64,000 nt of DNA from Gammaproteobacteria bacterium (GTDB taxonomy: Bacteria; Pseudomonadota; Gammaproteobacteria; Pseudomonadales; Pseudohongiellaceae), in NCBI GenBank assembly GCA_029245395.1, contig JAQWPL010000019.1, forward strand, positions 1 through 64,000, read 5' to 3'. The notes under the pieces were generated by a model. The model saw nothing but the letters and a program-made list of their open reading frames with translations. It was not told the origin of the DNA and made no database searches. The position numbers were made by a program, and so were the translations under genes. Positions 1-7,334 of this stretch are shown here, piece by piece (positions within the stretch are counted from its first letter, which is position 1; every line of letters starts with the position of its first letter).

Positions 1-10
1 CAGAAGCGAT

Positions 11-24
11 GTATGGACTCCACC
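11..24. repeat. Left inverted repeat of the IS1111-type element
   Basis: GTATGGACTCCACC. Its reverse complement recurs at 1313-1325 (13 bases), and its first 11 bases recur inverted at 62-72, where they could form a hairpin covering the transposase ribosome binding site and so limit transposase translation. That regulatory role is inference. Confidence 0.85.
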
Positions 25-73
25 ACCCTACCTAAGTAAGGTGGCGTCGACGAAAACTAAAGGAGTCCATACA

Positions 74-1108
74 ATGAAAAAGTCTAACGTGATTGTTATC
101 GATTTAGCAAAGAATGTTTTACAGGTCTGCAAAGTCAGCAACCACGGCGAATTAATTCTTAACAAAGCAGTCAGTCCTAATAAATTAAAACAATTATTAT
201 CCACTTCATCCCCTGCAATCGTCGCTATGGAGGGCAGTGGCTCGCGCCATTACTGGTGTAGGCTTTCTAAGTCGTTCGGTCATGAAGTCCGGATAATCAA
301 TCCCAAAAAGGTGAAAGCCTTTCTGCAAGGCCAAAAAACCGATGCCAATGATGCCTTAGCCATTGCTATGGCAGCTACCCAGTTCGGAGTACGGTTTAGT
401 GCGGTCAAAAATGAAGAACAACAAACGCTTCAGACACTGGAAACCAGCCGTAAGTTTTTAGACAAGGAACTGACGGCTTTAAACAACCACATCCGTGCCT
501 ATCTTTATGAATATGGCATCACTATGCGAAGAGGCCAAAAAAGTCTGAGAGAAAAGATTGCTCTCGTGCTTGATGATACTGATAGCACTCTTCCGCAGTG
601 TTTAAAAAACACGCTACGCTTACTGTGGGAAAGGTACCAGTTAACCCTGGCTCAATTAAAAGAAACCTGTAACGCTAAAGCGGCTTTGGTTAAACAAGTA
701 GAACCCTGCAAACGATTATTAGCATTAGAAAGCGTTGGTGAGGTGTGCGCCGCCATGCTCTATGCCAACATCGGCGATGGTAAAGAGTTCAAGAATGGTC
801 GCGAGGCATCGGCATGCATTGGCTTAACCCCGAAGCAGCACAGCTCTGGTGGTAAGACCAACATGATGGAAATTAATAAAAAAGGCGGCAACAAAGAACT
901 GAGAACAGCGTTGTACCAGGGGGCATTGTCAGTCATCTCCCGTTTACCGGATGAGCCGAGAACGGTTAAGCAAGCCTGGTTGATCGATCTGGTGAATAGA
1001 GCCGGTACAAAACGCGCCTGCATTGCCCTGGCCAATAAAACAGTGAGAACGGCCTGGGCATTACTGGCAACCGGTAAATCCTACGAACCGATTTTAATCA
1101 GTCAATAA
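74..1108 (+). CDS. IS110-family (IS1111 group) transposase/recombinase
   Basis: Catalyses RNA-guided cut-and-paste recombination of the element. The N-terminal RuvC-like DEDD domain shows IDLAK (first Asp), MEGSGS (Glu) and KTDANDA (two Asp). The C-terminal Transposase_20 (IS116/IS110/IS902) domain has GLTPKQHSSGGK, which holds the expected serine nucleophile, followed by INKKGGNKELR. The start at 74 is chosen over the upstream in-frame ATG at 41 because GGAG at 62-65 is well spaced and the protein then begins MKKSNVIVIDLAKN, the usual N-terminus of the family. At 344 residues it is full length for the group. No frameshift is seen. It stands alone on the + strand, and everything until 6322 is on the other strand. 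Confidence 0.95.
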   Translation: MKKSNVIVIDLAKNVLQVCKVSNHGELILNKAVSPNKLKQLLSTSSPAIVAMEGSGSRHYWCRLSKSFGHEVRIINPKKVKAFLQGQKTDANDALAIAMAATQFGVRFSAVKNEEQQTLQTLETSRKFLDKELTALNNHIRAYLYEYGITMRRGQKSLREKIALVLDDTDSTLPQCLKNTLRLLWERYQLTLAQLKETCNAKAALVKQVEPCKRLLALESVGEVCAAMLYANIGDGKEFKNGREASACIGLTPKQHSSGGKTNMMEINKKGGNKELRTALYQGALSVISRLPDEPRTVKQAWLIDLVNRAGTKRACIALANKTVRTAWALLATGKSYEPILISQ

Positions 1109-1151
1109 AAAAGAGTTCTACAACGATAACGCGGCATAAAAGGTAAGACCA

Positions 1152-1216
1152 ACCTACCAAGACCCTGTAACGTCCGAAAGCCCATTGAGGCTACAGAAGC
1201 GAAAAGGATGGTAGGT
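1152..1216 (+). ncRNA. Candidate bridge RNA guide loop of the IS1111-type element
   Basis: Directly seen: an 8-bp outer stem ACCTACCA (1152-1159) with TGGTAGGT (1209-1216), and a small inner hairpin AGCC-CATTGA-GGCT (1179-1192). On the two sides of the internal loop between them lie TAACGTCCG (1168-1176), the reverse complement of 1328-1336 beside the right inverted repeat, and CAGAAGCGA (1194-1202), identical to 1-9 beside the left inverted repeat. This is the layout described for bridge RNA guide loops in IS110 elements, and the order of the two guides fits a target-binding loop if the target is read on the minus strand. The RNA may extend on both sides. A second segment, ATATACGGACG at 1264-1274, repeats 1323-1333 and could be a donor guide. 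Transcription is inferred, not seen. Confidence 0.55.
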
Positions 1217-1312
1217 GCGCCAACATCAAAGGCTAGAGGCTAGCTCCCTCAACAAGAAGCCGTATATACGGACGCAGTTTACGTTTTTATGCAAAGTTAG
1301 CGTTGTAAAATA

Positions 1313-1325
1313 GGTGGAGTCCATA
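1313..1325. repeat. Right inverted repeat of the IS1111-type element
   Basis: GGTGGAGTCCATA, inverted relative to 11-24. It is followed by ATATACGGACG, which also occurs at 1264-1274 inside the non-coding part of the element. Confidence 0.8.
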
Positions 1326-1370
1326 TACGGACGTTAAAGCTACTAATTTTTACTCTGACCCTAATTATTC

Positions 1371-1814
1371 TCAATTTGGCGCTTTCGCTACCTCGACACC
1401 CCTGAAATGCGAGCGTATGACAAAGCATCCTATTAACGTTGGAATCGCCATCATCAGGTGATTGATCTCGGCGCTCATGTTCGGCGCACCATACGCTGAA
1501 TTAAAGGGTGTCCCGACCCAGAACGGCGCGTAGAAACCGATCATCAGAATCAGCATTACCCACCAGGCGGTCGATGTCCGGTTTCGGGGTGCAGCAAATA
1601 TTATCAGCAGTATTGCAGCCATTGCACCGAAATCCCCGCCAAGCTCACGCAAAAAATGATGCCAGCTATGGGCTGGGCCATTCGGCGATGCCGCTACTAA
1701 CAAAAAGACATCATTACCCAGATGCCGGACCGTAGCACTGATGCTGTTATACCCGGCAAGAAAGCCGATAATGATCAGGCCGCGACCGACCTGTAAACGA
1801 TTTAGCCACTCCAT
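1371..1814 (-). CDS. Small integral membrane protein, function unknown
   Basis: 147 residues with about four hydrophobic segments (near residues 10-40, 62-80, 85-102 and 120-138), so an inner-membrane protein. I do not recognise the family. The start at 1814 (MEWLNRL) is preferred over an upstream ATG at 1829 because the sequence between them contains GGAGGGGG, a strong ribosome binding site at the right distance. It lies alone, directly right of the insertion sequence. Its stop codon is about 40 bases from the element end, so the insertion has not visibly damaged it, but any gene once downstream on this strand has been separated from it. Confidence 0.7.
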   Translation of the reverse strand: MEWLNRLQVGRGLIIIGFLAGYNSISATVRHLGNDVFLLVAASPNGPAHSWHHFLRELGGDFGAMAAILLIIFAAPRNRTSTAWWVMLILMIGFYAPFWVGTPFNSAYGAPNMSAEINHLMMAIPTLIGCFVIRSHFRGVEVAKAPN

Positions 1815-1952
1815 CTTCCCCCTCCTCATTAAGCAACATATCTGTGGTTAATTCTTAGGCTCCTTTTACTAGAAGCCGTTGAGCAAAGTTTACATCAAAG
1901 TAATTTGAGTTAAATCTAAATGAAAAACTTGTCTTATTGGTAAATCCTGAAG

Positions 1953-1976
1953 GGCTGCTTTCGACCAGAAGCAGAC
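1953..1976. repeat. Imperfect palindrome, REP-like
   Basis: CTGCTT at about 1955-1960 pairs with AAGCAG at about 1969-1974 around a short GC-rich loop, in an otherwise gene-free stretch (1830-2063). A related half, TCTGCTTTTGGGG on the minus strand, lies near 3290-3303. Palindromes built on this motif are scattered in many gammaproteobacterial genomes. Two imperfect copies are weak support here. Confidence 0.3.
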
Positions 1977-2063
1977 ATAGCCCTTATGCTTGGACAATAC
2001 CTACGCATCAGTTCGTTGCTTTATTAGTTCTATTTCTTAGAAGTACATTGTCAACAAGTCTGA

Positions 2064-2663
2064 TTATTCCGGAAAATGCATCCAGCCGGTAATGATGTAC
2101 TTTGATCCTGCGTTAATTACTCTGCCTTTGTGAGCATGAGTCCATTCAGCAGGCCAAATTAAAGTTAGCCCTCTCCTTGGTTGCACTTCAATATCGTAAT
2201 GGCTGAAATAGGTTGATCCTCCCTCATCAACATCATTCAGGTAAGTCATCCAGGCTAGAACTCGGTGAAGAGTACTCAGATTAAAACGCTCCGTGTGTAG
2301 TTTTTGAAAGTGTTCGCCACTGTGATATCTCTGTAGATTAAACCCACCGATTTCTATATTTTCGGCAATTTCTCTCAAAAACGGCCACTGGGCAAGATAA
2401 TCTTTGTGGCAGTCAAATAAGCATTTGAAGTACTCGTTAAATACTTCATTACCAGGCAAATTAACTTCATTCGGTGCGACTGAAATATCGGTGCTTTTTT
2501 TGTAATCCGAATTTACACCTCCCCCAACAGCGCCTCTCTTTTGCCTTTCCTGATGTGATTCAAAATAATTAACCAAGCCATCACACAATGAAGCTGGTTC
2601 CATCATCCATGAACCAATAAAGTTAGGATTCAAAGTTGATTTATGCAGGTCTATTCGCTGCAT
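2064..2663 (-). CDS. 2OG-Fe(II) oxygenase, prolyl 4-hydroxylase-like
   Basis: Expected to hydroxylate a protein or small substrate using 2-oxoglutarate, O2 and Fe(II). The double-stranded beta-helix core is readable in the C-terminal half: QRYHSGEHFQKLHTERFN carries the first iron ligands as His123-x-Glu125 (Glu instead of the usual Asp), YLNDVDEGGSTYF is the typical strand pair, PAEWTHAHKGRV carries the distal His (176 or 178), and GSKYIITGW supplies the basic residue (Lys188) for 2-oxoglutarate. 199 residues with no signal peptide, so cytoplasmic. It starts one base after the stop of the TPR gene, so the two are co-transcribed and the TPR protein may present the substrate. The substrate is unknown. 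Confidence 0.8.
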   Translation of the reverse strand: MQRIDLHKSTLNPNFIGSWMMEPASLCDGLVNYFESHQERQKRGAVGGGVNSDYKKSTDISVAPNEVNLPGNEVFNEYFKCLFDCHKDYLAQWPFLREIAENIEIGGFNLQRYHSGEHFQKLHTERFNLSTLHRVLAWMTYLNDVDEGGSTYFSHYDIEVQPRRGLTLIWPAEWTHAHKGRVINAGSKYIITGWMHFPE

Positions 2664-2664
2664 T

Positions 2665-3249
2665 CTATATCTCTCTTTTTACGGAGAACCCATTTTTAAT
2701 ATTAAAGAAAATAGAACCCTCAGCTATTCTAAAATTAATAAGACCCTCTTTATGTTCACCTTTTTTCATCAGCACATTGCCTAAACTTACTACTGCTGCA
2801 TGGTAATCCTTGTTGATCCTAATCGCTTGTCTGTAGCTTGCTTCAGCCTCTTCTAATCTATTGAAATTATCCAGCATTTTTCCCAAATTGTAATGGGCTT
2901 CGGTATAATCTGGTTTCAGTTCTATAGCTTGTCTGTAGCTTGCTTCAGCTTCTTCTAATCTACCGAGACCTTTCAGCACATTACCCAAGTTGTTATGAGG
3001 TTCGGCATCTTTAGGATCAAGCCTCACTGCGTTTTGATTAGCACTCAACGCCTCCTCCATCTGCCCTGTTAGTCCAAATACTGCTCCAAGAACTTTCCAG
3101 CTCAAGAGATGTTCGGGAAATTTTTTAGTGATTGAGAGCGCTATATCCCGAGCTACCTCATACTGGCCCTTTTGAAAACTCACTAACATGCTATTAATTT
3201 CCCTCTGAGGAAGTGCTTTTAACTGAACTGATTTTTCCTTCACAGCCAC
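2665..3249 (-). CDS. Tetratricopeptide repeat protein
   Basis: 194 residues with about four TPR units covering most of the protein. The clearest are EPHNNLGNVLKGLGRLEEAE and EAHYNLGKMLDNFNRLEEAE, each followed by ASYRQAI. The DNA of the two units is nearly identical (about 2822-2857 and 2930-2965), a sign of recent repeat duplication. No signal peptide is seen, so it is probably cytoplasmic. It is directly upstream of the 2OG-Fe(II) oxygenase gene with essentially no gap. In related genomes TPR segments are often joined to such oxygenases, so a partner or adaptor role is likely, but that is inference. Confidence 0.85.
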   Translation of the reverse strand: MAVKEKSVQLKALPQREINSMLVSFQKGQYEVARDIALSITKKFPEHLLSWKVLGAVFGLTGQMEEALSANQNAVRLDPKDAEPHNNLGNVLKGLGRLEEAEASYRQAIELKPDYTEAHYNLGKMLDNFNRLEEAEASYRQAIRINKDYHAAVVSLGNVLMKKGEHKEGLINFRIAEGSIFFNIKNGFSVKREI

Positions 3250-3359
3250 TCCCTCGACAACAATAAAGTATGGGGTTGAAGCTCTGTTTTACCCCAAAAG
3301 CAGACCAATTAACACTCTTTAACGGGATTTGTACCGAACGTCTGCTTTGTGTGGTGGTC

Positions 3360-3521
3360 TCAACCGGTCAACGCAACACACTCTTCAAATTTAATTGCCG
3401 GTGTTTTAAATTTCAATGTTTCCCTTGGTCGCTCATTAAGTCTGCGAGCCACTGCATTGAGTGCTTCGCCCTTTTGCCAGCGATCCCATATCTCCGCTCT
3501 CTGGGCTGCCGTGTACTTTAT
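3360..3521 (-). pseudogene. IS30-family transposase relic, internally deleted
   Basis: In the frame that stops at 3360-3362 the translation starts KYTAAQRAEIWDRWQKGEAL, the helix-turn-helix N-terminus of IS30-family transposases. After NAVARRL it passes straight into LNERPRETLKFKTPA and ends FEECVALTG, the C-terminus of the same family. The whole catalytic DDE core (some 250 residues) is missing, so this is a 54-codon internally deleted remnant, like the short defective elements transposons leave behind. The reading frame at the left end opens right after a TGA at 3522-3524. It interrupts the DUF6152-type gene fragment that follows. Confidence 0.8.
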
Positions 3522-3633
3522 TCAGGATTTCCTGGGACGTATCAAACATGGCCTGGCTATGATGAGCGAATACAGGCTCACCAAACTGCGCGGCCGTTGC
3601 GAGAGTAATAATGACGCTGGGTAATAATCTCAT
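3520..3633 (-). pseudogene. Truncated DUF6152 gene, 5' fragment
   Basis: The first 38 codons encode a signal peptide ending in VFA and then HHSQAMFDTSQEI, the mature N-terminus typical of DUF6152 proteins; compare HHSFAMYD in the intact gene at 17658-18146. After ...EILN the sequence runs out of frame into the IS30 relic, and no downstream part of the gene is visible. The product would therefore be a 65-residue chimera without a domain. This is a broken gene, presumably cut by the IS30 insertion and later deletion. Confidence 0.7.
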
Positions 3634-4005
3634 TTCGAAATCTCTGAGCAGGTAATGTATAGAAAGAATAAACGGTCAATTCCAGGTAGTCCAGGCTTAC
3701 GTAATTGCCTTAGACAGTAAGTGAAAAAAACGCCTCATTAATAACGTCTGAAATATCGAAGGAGCGACGCAAAAAATACCATCGATTTTCCCCATCGGAT
3801 CTTCGATGAGTTCCACCGTGCATCATGGCACGATAATTTGAGTGCTTGATTGTTTGGTTGGGCGTCCAAATAAACGCCGCCATATCTCTAAGAATTTGGG
3901 TCATTTTCATTTCTAATAAGCACAACTTACGCTAAATCCAGTTACCGACCGACGAAATCGGCACGTGGTAAAATCATTACATTCTGAAATTAATGCGGAT
4001 CATAA
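3634..4005. other. Gene-poor stretch with one doubtful short ORF
   Basis: No confident gene. The minus strand has an open frame from 3925 to 3710 (71 codons, probably starting at an internal ATG) containing MMHGGTHRRSDGENRWYF, which I do not recognise. It has no clear ribosome binding site and may be the remnant of a longer gene. It lies beside the broken DUF6152/IS30 locus, so local decay is plausible. Confidence 0.3.
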
Positions 4006-5391
4006 TCATAGAGCTTTTGGAATAACCCTGCCAGAATTCAGGATGCCTTTCGGGTCTAACGCCCCTTTCAGGTTTTGCATCAGCGCTATTTCTTCTGATG
4101 TCCTTGAATGATGCAAGTAACCGGTTTTCTGAACACCTATCCCATGTTCCGCTGAGACAGAACCACTGAAATCTCCCACCACTTTATAAACGATGTCATA
4201 CATGGCTTTGACATCATCATGACTGCCGGTATAACAAATAAAATGTAGGTTGCTGTCAGCAATATGGCCCCAAATCAGAGTTTTTGCATTAGGAACTTCA
4301 GCGATGACTTCTTTTTCAACCTGTTCAAGAAAAGGCTGCATGGAAGAAATCGGTACGCTGATATCGAAATTGGCAGTATCTCTGATAAATTCTGATATCT
4401 CCCCTACTCCGTCACGGATTTTCCAGAAGCCTTCGCGGTCTTTTTCTGAATTGGCAATAAGCGCATCGGCAACCAACCCGTCTTCCATCGCTGCTGACAG
4501 GGTGTTCATAAACAGATCCGCATCTTTTTCCGGATCGCCGCCTTCCAACTCCGTCAGTACATAAATGGGATAGCGAGTGTCATAGGGCGAATCAATGGTG
4601 TCTACGTTATCGGTAATGAAATGAAAATAGCTTTCCCACATCACTTCATAGGCACTGAGCATGCCGCTGAATTCACTGGTCAGTTTATGCAGAAGAGTAA
4701 CCACATCTTTAAAGTTATTCAGTGCCAACAGTGCCGTGCAACGGCTGGCTGATTTTGGAAACAAACGCAGCACTGCCCGGGACACGATCCCCAGTGTGCC
4801 TTCCGTACCGATAAATAAATGCTTGAGATCGTAGCCTGCATTATTTTTTAGCATCTTGTTCATGGATGTGATTACAGTACCGTCAGCCATCACAGCTTCC
4901 AGCCCAAGCACCAGCGCCCGTGTCATGCCAAAACGCAGCACCTGATTGCCACCCGCATTGGTGGAGATATTGCCGCCGATATTGCAGGTGCCCCTTGCAC
5001 CCAAATCCAGGGGGAAAATAAAACCGGCATCATCGGCCGCTTCCTGAATAGTCTGCAAAGGAGTCCCAGCCTTGACTGTCATAGTCATGGCATCAACATC
5101 CAGTTCTTCAATACCGTTCAGCCTTTCCAAATTAATGGCTATTTCTCCAGCTTTTGGTATACCGCCACCCGTTAGCCCGGTAAGACCGCCCTGCACTGCG
5201 ACTTGTTGGTCTGATGCATGACAAAGCTTGAGCGTTTCAGACAGTGCTTGTGTACTAGATGGGCGCACTACCGCCCCGGGTATGCCCGGTGCGTCCGCTG
5301 ACCAGTCATGATGATATTTTTCCGAAATGCTGTCTCCGAGTAATACGTCGTTATCGGGGAGTTCCTGTAATTGTTGAATCAGTTCCTGCAT
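4006..5391 (-). CDS. FAD-binding D-2-hydroxyacid dehydrogenase (GlcD/D2HGDH type)
   Basis: Oxidises a D-2-hydroxyacid (lactate, glycolate or 2-hydroxyglutarate class) with FAD. The N-terminal FAD_binding_4 domain shows GGLTGLTGGG, RGTCNIGGNISTNAGG, the NNAGYDLKHLFIGTEGTLGI stretch and a following LRLFP. The C-terminal FAD-oxidase domain shows WGHIADSNLHF and SAEHGIGVQKTGYL, whose histidines act in substrate and metal binding in this family. 461 residues is the usual length. The start at 5391 (MQELIQQLQEL) is chosen because upstream in-frame codons run into the kinase gene. It follows that gene by 19 bases in the same direction, which suggests a shared hydroxyacid/glycerate pathway. The exact substrate cannot be read from the sequence. 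Confidence 0.85.
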   Translation of the reverse strand: MQELIQQLQELPDNDVLLGDSISEKYHHDWSADAPGIPGAVVRPSSTQALSETLKLCHASDQQVAVQGGLTGLTGGGIPKAGEIAINLERLNGIEELDVDAMTMTVKAGTPLQTIQEAADDAGFIFPLDLGARGTCNIGGNISTNAGGNQVLRFGMTRALVLGLEAVMADGTVITSMNKMLKNNAGYDLKHLFIGTEGTLGIVSRAVLRLFPKSASRCTALLALNNFKDVVTLLHKLTSEFSGMLSAYEVMWESYFHFITDNVDTIDSPYDTRYPIYVLTELEGGDPEKDADLFMNTLSAAMEDGLVADALIANSEKDREGFWKIRDGVGEISEFIRDTANFDISVPISSMQPFLEQVEKEVIAEVPNAKTLIWGHIADSNLHFICYTGSHDDVKAMYDIVYKVVGDFSGSVSAEHGIGVQKTGYLHHSRTSEEIALMQNLKGALDPKGILNSGRVIPKAL

Positions 5392-5410
5392 GGTGTTTTC
5401 CGTCTGTAAT

Positions 5411-6322
5411 TTATAGCCGTTTATCGATAGTTTGCCTGTCAGTGAGTTGAAAAACCACATCGGCTTTATCAGGCAACGTGTCCAGGCCGTGACGTGTGAC
5501 GCGTTCATAATGCTGGATAAAGCGTTTTAACTCCTCGGGTGTCATGATCCGATGTGAATCTGTTGATCCATCCTGCTGATATTTTTCTGCCAACTTGTCT
5601 TCCTGATTCTGTCGCCATTGATACACTTTTTCAAAATCAGGCGCTTTGAGCATCACCAGATAATCCATCAGGTTATTAAATGTCTGATAACGGTCCTGCA
5701 TGGCCGTATTCACGTAACGGCGCCAGGTGCTGTCAGGATCTTCATTCGCTTCCAATTCATTTACCGCTTGAACCAACGACTCCTCGGACTGGGCATCGAT
5801 GGCCAGGCACCAGCCTTCCAGCACGATCACATCCATGGGTGCCTGGACAACTGGCCATTGAGCTTGCGGTTCTCGATCATCAACCGCTTTATCAAAACGG
5901 GGCACGGCGACTTCCCCGTGGATTTTCAGCGCATCAATGGTGTTAATGGCCAGATCCATATCATGAGTACCAGGAACGCCCCGGGTAGCCAGAAAAGGAT
6001 GCACACTGTTGGCAAGAGATTGCCTTTCAGCGTGAGTGAGATAAAAGTCATCGATAGAAAGGTTGATGCACCGCAATCCCAGCATCTGGTTCAATAAGAG
6101 TAACAGTAATGCCGCCAACGTCGATTTACCACTGCCCTGACAGCCGCTAATGCCTATAACGTAAGTACCATTGTGAATAGAAATGTCCTGCAGGATTTCT
6201 TCTGCCAAGGGTGCAAACCACTGCTCCACAGTGCTGAAGTACTCCTCAGGCAATTGATGTTCTTCTATAAAATCGTCGACGATGGGCTTTAAAGACGGGT
6301 TCATTACTAGCTGCGTTACCAC
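5411..6322 (-). CDS. D-glycerate 3-kinase-like P-loop kinase
   Basis: Predicted to phosphorylate D-glycerate to 3-phosphoglycerate. The Walker A motif is GISGCQGSGKST near residue 57, followed by the SIDDFYLTHAERQ segment typical of the plant/yeast-type glycerate kinase and Tda10 family (COG4240), then RGVPGTHDMDL, VPRFDKAVDDR and the Walker-B-like VIVLEGWCLA. 303 residues is the usual size. It is divergent from the exported hydrolase gene at 6400 and upstream of the FAD hydroxyacid dehydrogenase, with which it probably forms an operon. Together they could feed D-hydroxyacids into glycolysis, which is inference from neighbourhood only. Confidence 0.85.
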   Translation of the reverse strand: MVTQLVMNPSLKPIVDDFIEEHQLPEEYFSTVEQWFAPLAEEILQDISIHNGTYVIGISGCQGSGKSTLAALLLLLLNQMLGLRCINLSIDDFYLTHAERQSLANSVHPFLATRGVPGTHDMDLAINTIDALKIHGEVAVPRFDKAVDDREPQAQWPVVQAPMDVIVLEGWCLAIDAQSEESLVQAVNELEANEDPDSTWRRYVNTAMQDRYQTFNNLMDYLVMLKAPDFEKVYQWRQNQEDKLAEKYQQDGSTDSHRIMTPEELKRFIQHYERVTRHGLDTLPDKADVVFQLTDRQTIDKRL

Positions 6323-6399
6323 CTGCTTCCAGAATCTTGTTATTGTAGCAGATGTTATTTATGCTTCATTTCGCTCCTTACCTGGGTAAAACCGCCATA

Positions 6400-7323
6400 A
6401 TGATGAAACTAATTTACCGCCTTGTTGCTACTGCTTTTCTTTTACTGTCAGCCACATTCAGCAGCTTCGCGGCTGAACAAAGCCAGACCCAGGTAGTAAT
6501 GCTTGGCACGGGAACCCCCGTACCTGATCCCAACCGTAGTGGTCCAAGCGTGGCTATTATTACCAATGGCGAAGCCTATGTGTTTGATGCCGGTGGTGGC
6601 ATGGTGAACAGGACGGTACAAGCAGCGCAGCAATATAATTTGCCTGAGTTATTTCCCCAGGACATTAAACATCTGTTTTTGACCCACCTGCACAGTGATC
6701 ATATTCATGATGTAAGCGAGCTTGCCATGCACCGTTGGTGGGGGCGACCGGAGCGACTTTCAGTTTACGGTCCCAAAGGACTGGCTGAATATACCCAACA
6801 CATGGCTTCTATGATCGAAATTGAAGCTGATATCAGGGCAGCCGGCACACCGGAACAGTTGGTAACCGACCGACATGGCTATCTGGTCAATGCCACTGAA
6901 ATTGAAGAGGGCATTGTGTTCAGCAACAACGACATCACAGTGGAAGCTTTTACAGTACCCCATGGTGAAATCAGGCCTGCTTTTGGTTACAAAATTACCA
7001 CTGCTGATAAAACCATAGTCATTTCCGGTGATACTGCCTATAGCGAGTTGCTGGCAGAAAAAGCCGCCGGAGTTGATTTGTTAATCCATGAAGTATTCAG
7101 CGGTGACCGCCTCAGTGAACAATCAGAATTTTGGCAGCAATACCATGGCAGCTCCCACACCAGTGCCAGTCAGATCGCCCAGATTGCCAATATTGCTCGC
7201 CCTGGTCTTGTCGTGCTTACTCATATTCTGTTCTTCAATGCCACCAGTGATGAAATCGTAGCAGAAGTTAAACGCAGTTATGATGGCGAGGTTGTCATGG
7301 CAGATGACCTGGATAAGTTCTGA
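6400..7323 (+). CDS. Exported metallo-beta-lactamase-fold hydrolase (RNase Z/arylsulfatase-like)
   Basis: A signal peptide (MMKLIYRLVATAFLLLSATF, cut after FAA) is followed by a complete metallo-beta-lactamase fold: MLGTGTPVPDPNRSGPS at the start, the metal motif THLHSDHIHD (HxHxDH), then PHGEIRPAFGYK, ISGDTAYSE (metal-bridging Asp) and LTHILF for the last His. The order GTGTP...HLHSDH is that of RNase Z, AtsA and related exported hydrolases. Since it is secreted to the periplasm, an RNA-processing role is unlikely, and a sulfate, phosphate or lactone ester substrate is more likely. The start at 6400 gives a clean signal peptide; the ATG at 6352 only adds an odd leader. The glycosyltransferase gene follows after 11 bases. 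Confidence 0.8.
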   Translation: MMKLIYRLVATAFLLLSATFSSFAAEQSQTQVVMLGTGTPVPDPNRSGPSVAIITNGEAYVFDAGGGMVNRTVQAAQQYNLPELFPQDIKHLFLTHLHSDHIHDVSELAMHRWWGRPERLSVYGPKGLAEYTQHMASMIEIEADIRAAGTPEQLVTDRHGYLVNATEIEEGIVFSNNDITVEAFTVPHGEIRPAFGYKITTADKTIVISGDTAYSELLAEKAAGVDLLIHEVFSGDRLSEQSEFWQQYHGSSHTSASQIAQIANIARPGLVVLTHILFFNATSDEIVAEVKRSYDGEVVMADDLDKF

Positions 7324-7334
7324 TCAGCACGCAA

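Larger units (their letters stand above)
11..1328 (+). mobile_element. IS110-family insertion sequence, IS1111 type
   Basis: A 344-codon DEDD/serine transposase gene is bounded by an inverted repeat: GTATGGACTCCACC at 11-24 and GGTGGAGTCCATA at 1313-1325. A third copy of the inner part, GGAGTCCATAC, sits at 62-72 just before the start codon. Subterminal inverted repeats and a long non-coding stretch downstream of the gene (1109-1312) are the hallmarks of the IS1111 subgroup, as opposed to the IS110 subgroup, which has its non-coding part upstream. The exact ends cannot be fixed because IS110 elements usually make no target duplication and only 10 bases of left flank are visible. The gene is intact, so the element may be active. 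Confidence 0.85.

Noticed and set aside
1341-1370. TACTCTGACCCTAATTATTC motif at the right end of the insertion sequence
   Set aside because: It resembles a short sequence often seen beside transposase genes of other families, but one copy without a partner is not enough to define an element.
3270-3624. Two plus-strand frames (112 and 91 codons) near 3.3-3.6 kb
   Set aside because: They are the reverse of the IS30 relic and DUF6152 fragment, whose translations match known families.
3710-3925. 71-codon minus-strand ORF
   Set aside because: No known family, no clear start signal; kept only as a remark in the gene-poor stretch.
5618-6097. Plus-strand frame of 159 codons opposite the glycerate kinase gene
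   Set aside because: No ribosome binding site or recognisable domain; the minus-strand kinase motifs are unambiguous.
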